Source: an uncultured Lachnospiraceae bacterium
GTDB lineage: Bacteria; Bacillota; Clostridia; Lachnospirales; Lachnospiraceae
DNA: 18,099 nucleotides
Reading direction: 5' to 3'
Assembly: GCA_934320895.1 (NCBI GenBank)
Contig: CAKRFY010000043.1
Coordinates: 1-18,099 of the forward strand
A program made the translations under genes and the position numbers. The notes under the pieces are model-generated. The model had not been told where the DNA came from. It ran no database searches and was given only the letters and a program-made list of their open reading frames with translations. Below, in pieces: positions 13,827-18,099 of the stretch (positions within the stretch are counted from its first letter, which is position 1; each line of letters begins with the position of its first letter).

Positions 13827-14669
13827 ATGACAGTTGTAAATATAGGAGAGAAAATAAGAAAACTTAGAAAAGAAAAGGGGATTTCACAGGACACCCTTGC
13901 ACAGTATCTTGGAGTGTCATTTCAGGCGGTCAGTAAGTGGGAGAATGGACTTGCCATGCCTGATGTTACAATGTTTCCGGCAATCGCATTTTTTTTTGAA
14001 ATTTCGATTGATGAATTGTTTGATTATGACAGAATGAAATTAGAAGAAAAGGTTATCACAGTCTGCCATAAGGCTTATGAAATCAGAGATGACAATCCCC
14101 AAAAGGCTGAAAAAATCCTTAGAGAGGGCTTGAAAAAGTTTCCGGGAAATGTGTTGATATTAAATAATTTGTTATATCCAATGATGATTCAGGAAGATAG
14201 AGAAGAAGAAATAATAGAGATTGCGGAAGTTTTAACGGAGACACCTAATGTTGAACTTGAAGTAAAGCTGGATTCATTTAGGATTATGGCAGAGACATAT
14301 CATAAACTTGGTGATTTGAGTGCGTGCAGGAAAGTTATACAAAAAATACCGGAATTATATTTTTCGGCTACGGAATTAAAGGCAAGGCTGCTCGAAGGAC
14401 AGGAAAGTCTTGAAAATGCGTCATTGCAACAGCAGGTATCAGGTTATACTCTTATAGAAATGCAGATGATAATGGCTAAGTTTTATGAAGATGCCGGAGA
14501 TAAAGAGAAAGCAAAGAAAAAATATTCTACGGTTGCCAAAATAATAGATGCTTTTGAGGGAGACACTGAACCATTAGAGGGAATAAAATTAAGTGAGCAG
14601 GATGCCGTGAGACGATTTCGCAGAAAAGCTGAAGATGTGATTTTAAAATGGACAAATGATGTAAATTAA
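13827..14669 (+). CDS. Xre-family regulator with TPR-like domain
   Basis: A 280-residue protein. Residues 1-65 are a Cro/C1-type helix-turn-helix (IGEKIRKLRKEKGISQDTLA, then LGVSFQAVSKWENGLAMPD, then ISIDELF). The rest is helical and repeat-like (KAEKILREGLKKFPGNVLIL, then MAETYHKLGDLSACRKV, then MAKFYEDAGDKEKAKKKY), consistent with tetratricopeptide repeats. Such Xre-TPR proteins sense peptides or other ligands and control nearby genes. GAAAGGAAAG precedes the ATG at 13827. The gene is convergent with the cellulase and shares a terminator with it. Its targets are unknown; the DUF3990 module upstream on the same strand is one possibility. Confidence 0.85.
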   Translation: MTVVNIGEKIRKLRKEKGISQDTLAQYLGVSFQAVSKWENGLAMPDVTMFPAIAFFFEISIDELFDYDRMKLEEKVITVCHKAYEIRDDNPQKAEKILREGLKKFPGNVLILNNLLYPMMIQEDREEEIIEIAEVLTETPNVELEVKLDSFRIMAETYHKLGDLSACRKVIQKIPELYFSATELKARLLEGQESLENASLQQQVSGYTLIEMQMIMAKFYEDAGDKEKAKKKYSTVAKIIDAFEGDTEPLEGIKLSEQDAVRRFRRKAEDVILKWTNDVN

Positions 14670-14704
14670 GGCATTTGCCTCAATATCACAAAAGAATAAT
14701 TAAT

Positions 14705-14744
14705 AAAAAGCAGGACCATCTTAGAAAAGACAGTCCTGCTTTTT
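14705..14744. terminator. Bidirectional intrinsic terminator
   Basis: AAAAAGCAGGAC (14705-14716) pairs perfectly with GTCCTGCTTTTT (14733-14744) around a 16-nt loop. The A-run on one side and T-run on the other give a U-tract in both directions, serving xre (plus) and the GH5 gene (minus). Confidence 0.9.
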
Positions 14745-14816
14745 GTATGTAGTTATAGGGACTCCAAAACTGAATTGTTGCAATCGTGATAATACAAATT
14801 CAATAATTTAGTTGTT

Positions 14817-16952
14817 TTACTGTCCCATTTCATAAACTGCAATAGATGTAACAGTAGGAGCATTTCCAAATGTAAGATTAAGTACAGGGTTGCTTCCTTT
14901 CAATGATGTAATCATAGATTCAGGAAGGATAAAACCTTTTCCAGCCCATGAACTGTTTGGATAGTTCTGTCTGTCTGTTGAAGAACCGTCTGCCTTATCT
15001 GTTGTTGATAACATAAGATCTCCGGTGGCATCTTCCGAACTGTCCTCAAATGTGACTTTTATGCAAGGTTTTTTAAACTGACTCCAGTCAAGCTGTAAGA
15101 ATGTCTGATAACCCCAGCTGTTAAACTGAATCTTAGAATCATCTGTACATGATTCTTTTTGAATGAATTTTGATTCATCAGTGCTTGCCACTTTGTTTCC
15201 ATCTAATCCGATATTGCTACCATCGTTCTTTTTCCATTTTCCTGTCCATGACCAAACTGGAGTTGCATCGGCAGGAACATCAACTGGTGTGATTTCTACA
15301 ACAGGATCATCTGAACGTGCTGTTATGTCTTTGGTATTTCCATTAGAGCCTGTAAGGTTATTGAAAAATTCTGCAATATCTTTATAAAGCATAATGCATT
15401 TTTCGCGGTCAAAATAGCTGCCTGGTGTTTCCCAGAGTACCGGTAAAAGACCACGCTCTTTTGCAAGTGTTATAACATCGTTAAGGCAGGTTGTAACACC
15501 GACCTGTTTTGGATTACATACACCACATTCACCAATAATGACTCCATATCCTGCATCTGTAAATTTCTTTAATGAATCAAATGTTTCTGCTGTATGCTTC
15601 TTATCTTGTTCAGTGTAGGTACCGTGTGCATCGTCACCACAGAAGCCCCATGGATCATAGTAGTGAACCGATACACTCAGTTTGCTTGTACCATTGGCAT
15701 CAGTGTCTTTAGGCATCTTGTAGCTGTCATCTAAGGTGCTTTTAATATTAGTATTGTATCCGGCTAAAAGCAAATGTCTGTTTTCATTGTTTCCGCCTGA
15801 TTTGCGGACAATATCAACAAAATCCTGATTTAATTTATTAGTCAGAGTATAACATTCAGCGACAGTTAAGTTTCCGGTAACACCATTTACTGCTGTGTTG
15901 AAACCTAAGTTATAATCGTTGATGTGGTTACCAAATTCTTCGTTCGCAGATTCAAAAATAAGATGATCTGAATAGCCTTTGAAGCGTTCTGAAATCTGCT
16001 CCCAGTATCTTTCATATCTCTTCAAAGCTTCGGCACGGGTGGTCTCATCAGCAATTTTATTGCCGTTTGCATCTTCAGTGCAGGCACCGAATTTACCCCA
16101 CCATCCATAATCAAAGTGGTCATTGATAATAACATACATACCATCGTTAAGTGCATAGTTTACAATTTCTTCTACACGACCAAGCATTTTTTCGTTAATT
16201 GTATAGGTTGTATCGTTTTCTTTAACCATGCTGGTCCATGCAACAGGGACACGAATGGTGTTAAAACCATACGAATGTATAGAATCAATATATTTCTGTG
16301 TGGTAACGGGTGCACCCCATGCTGTTTCATAATCAGTAGCATTACTGAAATTGTCTTTTTCGTTGGCAGCTTTTGTTGCTTCCATTGTATTTCCGAGATT
16401 TATACCGATACCCATCTCTTTTTTGATAAGCTCCTGAGATGAAAGATTTGTACGCATTTTGCCGTTATCTTTTACTGTCATTTTGTCGGAAATACCACCT
16501 GCAATTGAAACTTCTCTTGCTTCACCTATATTAGAAGTGTCGTCTCCTTTGTAATTGACAGGAGATGATGTAGGTGTTGCAGCAGATTTTTTGATAACCT
16601 TAACCTTACAAGTTAATGTCTTTGTTATGTACTTCTTTGATGAAACAGGAAGATAGCTTATCTTACAGGTGACAGTTGTTGAACCTGCTTTTTTTCCGGT
16701 TACCACTCCCTTTTTAGTTACAGAAGCAATACTTTTTTTCTTGGAAGTCCAAGTAGTGGTTTTGACTTTTTTTACATTTTTTTTCACAACACTTAATTTT
16801 ACATTTTTTCCGACTGTGACTGATACGGATGTTTTCTTTAAACTTACACTCGCTTTCTTTGCAGCTAAAGCCGGTATTGAGTTTGTGCCGGTTATAACCA
16901 GTGCTAATGCCATAGTTGAAGCCAGGCATTTTTTAAAAAATTTTTTTCTCAT
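14817..16952 (-). CDS. Secreted GH5 endoglucanase with Big_2-like and CBM-like domains
   Basis: This 711-residue protein begins with a Sec signal peptide (basic RKKFFKK, hydrophobic ASTMALALVITG, cleavage near ALAAKK at about 31). A Lys-rich Big_2-like immunoglobulin domain spans about 33-121 (VSVTVGKNVKLS, IASVTKKGVVTGKKAGSTTV) and could bind the cell wall. The GH5 catalytic domain covers about 165-530: INLGNTME, NTIRVPVAW (Arg234), NDHF (His279), acid/base Glu338 in SANEEF, HYYDPW (His430) and nucleophile Glu475 in IGECGV. An acidic linker leads to a C-terminal domain at 565-711 (VWSWTGKWKK, LQLDWSQF) that looks like a carbohydrate-binding module. Expected role: extracellular hydrolysis of cellulose or related beta-glucans. 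AGTGAGG precedes the ATG. A possible promoter lies in the AT-rich 16953-17183. Confidence 0.92.
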   Translation of the reverse strand: MRKKFFKKCLASTMALALVITGTNSIPALAAKKASVSLKKTSVSVTVGKNVKLSVVKKNVKKVKTTTWTSKKKSIASVTKKGVVTGKKAGSTTVTCKISYLPVSSKKYITKTLTCKVKVIKKSAATPTSSPVNYKGDDTSNIGEAREVSIAGGISDKMTVKDNGKMRTNLSSQELIKKEMGIGINLGNTMEATKAANEKDNFSNATDYETAWGAPVTTQKYIDSIHSYGFNTIRVPVAWTSMVKENDTTYTINEKMLGRVEEIVNYALNDGMYVIINDHFDYGWWGKFGACTEDANGNKIADETTRAEALKRYERYWEQISERFKGYSDHLIFESANEEFGNHINDYNLGFNTAVNGVTGNLTVAECYTLTNKLNQDFVDIVRKSGGNNENRHLLLAGYNTNIKSTLDDSYKMPKDTDANGTSKLSVSVHYYDPWGFCGDDAHGTYTEQDKKHTAETFDSLKKFTDAGYGVIIGECGVCNPKQVGVTTCLNDVITLAKERGLLPVLWETPGSYFDREKCIMLYKDIAEFFNNLTGSNGNTKDITARSDDPVVEITPVDVPADATPVWSWTGKWKKNDGSNIGLDGNKVASTDESKFIQKESCTDDSKIQFNSWGYQTFLQLDWSQFKKPCIKVTFEDSSEDATGDLMLSTTDKADGSSTDRQNYPNSSWAGKGFILPESMITSLKGSNPVLNLTFGNAPTVTSIAVYEMGQ

Positions 16953-17183
16953 ATAAGATCCTCACTCTCTTTTTTAAATTAGATATTCGTATTTTGTTGT
17001 CATACATAACTTTTACTATATAATGTAAAAATACCGTGTGATTTACGGGTATATAGCATAAAATGCAATATTAACAAAGCCGGATATCCTTAGATAATTA
17101 TAACTTTTATGAGAAAGTATTTCAATTATGCCTGATAATCATGTCTGATTTTTAATGTTAATTTTAGCAACTATATGCAATTT

Positions 17184-17760
17184 TTAATGTATTTTTTGCC
17201 TATATAAATAGACGATGTCATTTGGTGCCCCACCGTTTGAGCTGCCGCCTGAAATCTCACATACACAATCTGAACCATCACCATAATCCAATGCACCATT
17301 GCCACCGTTTGTAGAGATAATGTTTAATGTTCCTGTTCCGTTGATGGTTAATGGAACTTTTTTGCAAACAATACCCGCAGTGTAAGTAGTGGAAGGTGTC
17401 ATAGACAGTACGGGTAGGAGTTACATAATCTGACAATGAATCATCACCGATATAATAGCTGTGGTTTGGTGTTGAAATCGGAACGGCTGTAGGTGAAGTA
17501 GTTGGTTTTGCCGTTTCCGAAGGTGAAGCAGTCGGAGTTGCTGTTACAGGTGAAGAAGTTGAAGCTGCATCTGAGGTGCTGTCCGGTGATTTTGTTGAAA
17601 CTGTCTCGGAGGTACTGCTTGGGGCTTGCGTTGAAGCTGTCCCAGTTGTGCCCGGAGAGGTTGGCATATCAGCAGCAGGGGTTTGCGTAACCGCACTTTC
17701 AGGAGAAACAGTTGGAGTAGAAGTGCTTGAACTGTTACATTTGTCAAAATAAAAATGAAA
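17184..17760 (-). pseudogene. Secreted protein fragment: Ser/Thr/Pro linker plus beta-helix-like end
   Basis: The upstream part (about 17400-17760) encodes a Ser/Thr/Pro-rich linker (STSSPVTATPTASPSETAKP) typical of extracellular proteins, then SYYIGDDSLSDYVTPTRTVY. The frame then fails, and the continuation is in another frame at 17184-17402: TYTAGIVCKKVPLTINGTGT, LNIISTNGGNGALDYGDGS and EISGGSSNGG. The second part has the Gly/Asn-rich periodicity of right-handed beta-helix or carbohydrate-binding (DUF4353-like) proteins. No start codon, signal peptide or N-terminal domain precedes the linker; the reading frame dies in the rRNA promoter region. This is a truncated and frameshifted remnant of a polysaccharide-binding protein. 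Confidence 0.65.
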
Positions 17761-17767
17761 ATAATGC

Positions 17768-17811
17768 TTGACATTGATATCTCAGTGTGATAATATAGTC
17801 TTCGCTGTCGC
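17768..17811 (+). promoter_or_regulatory. rRNA-type promoter P1
   Basis: TTGACA (17768-17773), a 17-nt spacer and TAATAT (17791-17796). CGCTGTCGC begins exactly 7 nt after the -10 box (17803-17811), at the expected start point. The same arrangement recurs twice downstream. Confidence 0.8.
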
Positions 17812-17919
17812 ACAAAGACGACTGGAAAGTGAGAGCTTGTGCAATAGTGAAGATTTAGTATATAGCATATTTGGTTGGAACAATTCAAAAGAATTTAATT
17901 TTCATAATGAAAAAAGTTC

Positions 17920-17963
17920 TTGACATGATACTGAATGTGTGATAAGATTTTATCTGTTGTCGC
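17920..17963 (+). promoter_or_regulatory. rRNA-type promoter P2
   Basis: TTGACA (17920-17925), a 17-nt spacer and TAAGAT (17943-17948), with TGTTGTCGC at 17955-17963, again 7 nt after the -10 box. The upstream flank aatgaaaaaagttc is identical to that of P3. Confidence 0.82.
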
Positions 17964-18034
17964 GATTGAGAGATTGCACAACGAAAAGTAATTTGGTTTC
18001 ATTTGAAAATGATGAAATTAAATGAAAAAAGTTC

Positions 18035-18078
18035 TTGACAATGTCGAAAAGATGTTGTAAGATACATATCGCTGTCGC
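18035..18078 (+). promoter_or_regulatory. rRNA-type promoter P3
   Basis: TTGACA (18035-18040), a 17-nt spacer and TAAGAT (18058-18063), with CGCTGTCGC at 18070-18078. The window ends 21 nt later. Three strong tandem promoters with perfect -35 boxes are characteristic of ribosomal RNA operons, so a 16S rRNA gene (or a tRNA operon) probably follows. Confidence 0.82.
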
Positions 18079-18099
18079 AAAAAGCGATAAGAAACAAAG

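Noticed and set aside
16669..16956. 95-codon Phe-rich plus-strand frame
   Set aside because: It is the antisense of the lysine-rich Big_2 region and signal peptide of the GH5 gene.
17544..17888. 114-codon minus-strand frame with a hydrophobic stretch
   Set aside because: It is an out-of-frame reading of the Ser/Thr/Pro linker and overlaps promoter P1; the linker frame is the plausible one.

Overview
This is a low-GC Gram-positive (Firmicutes) chromosome segment, most like a gut or rumen Lachnospiraceae. The reasons are the AT-rich coding sequence, purine-rich ribosome binding sites, a secreted GH5 cellulase with Ser/Thr/Pro linkers, Rpn/PD-(D/E)XK genes, a CD1110-type conjugation VirB4 fragment and a DUF3990/DUF3791 module. 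No family was confirmed by database search; all calls come from reading translations and motifs.

Layout. 1-555: degraded sequence, possibly a reverse transcriptase remnant. 556-3352: a HAD hydrolase, a CYTH-domain protein, a free-standing acyl carrier protein, and a nucleotidyltransferase whose C-terminus appears replaced by a serine recombinase tail. 3353-6255: an Rpn-family nuclease gene, a zinc-dependent phospholipase C-like gene, and a second 3'-only copy of the Rpn gene, bounded by two copies of a 36-nt hairpin. 6283-6858: an in-frame chimera of an ECF sigma N-terminus with an internally deleted VirB4 ATPase. 6943-7647: a PemK/MazF-like toxin gene followed by a promoter, two 41-nt-period hairpin repeats with compensatory changes, and a strong terminator. 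7690-9383: IS3 transposase scrap, a third hairpin copy, then an intact ECF sigma and its probable membrane anti-sigma. 9426-12082: an ImmA/IrrE peptidase (minus strand), an ftsZ fragment, an orphan type I methyltransferase, and a fic pseudogene lacking its catalytic core. 12089-13425: a small overlapping operon with a truncated DUF3990 gene and DUF3791-like partners. 13827-14669: an Xre regulator. 14817-16952: a GH5 endoglucanase (minus strand), sharing a bidirectional terminator with xre. 17184-17760: a broken secreted-protein gene. 17768-18078: three tandem rRNA-type promoters pointing right, so a 16S rRNA gene probably starts just beyond the window.

Taken together this looks like a rearrangement hot spot beside an rRNA operon. 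At least seven gene scraps (maturase?, recombinase, VirB4, IS3, ftsZ, fic, DUF3990) are mixed with small intact defence or toxin-type genes. The features most deserving follow-up are the tandem-hairpin RNA next to the PemK gene, which resembles a type III antitoxin RNA, and the split duplication of the Rpn gene, which leaves a free-standing copy of its C-terminal domain.
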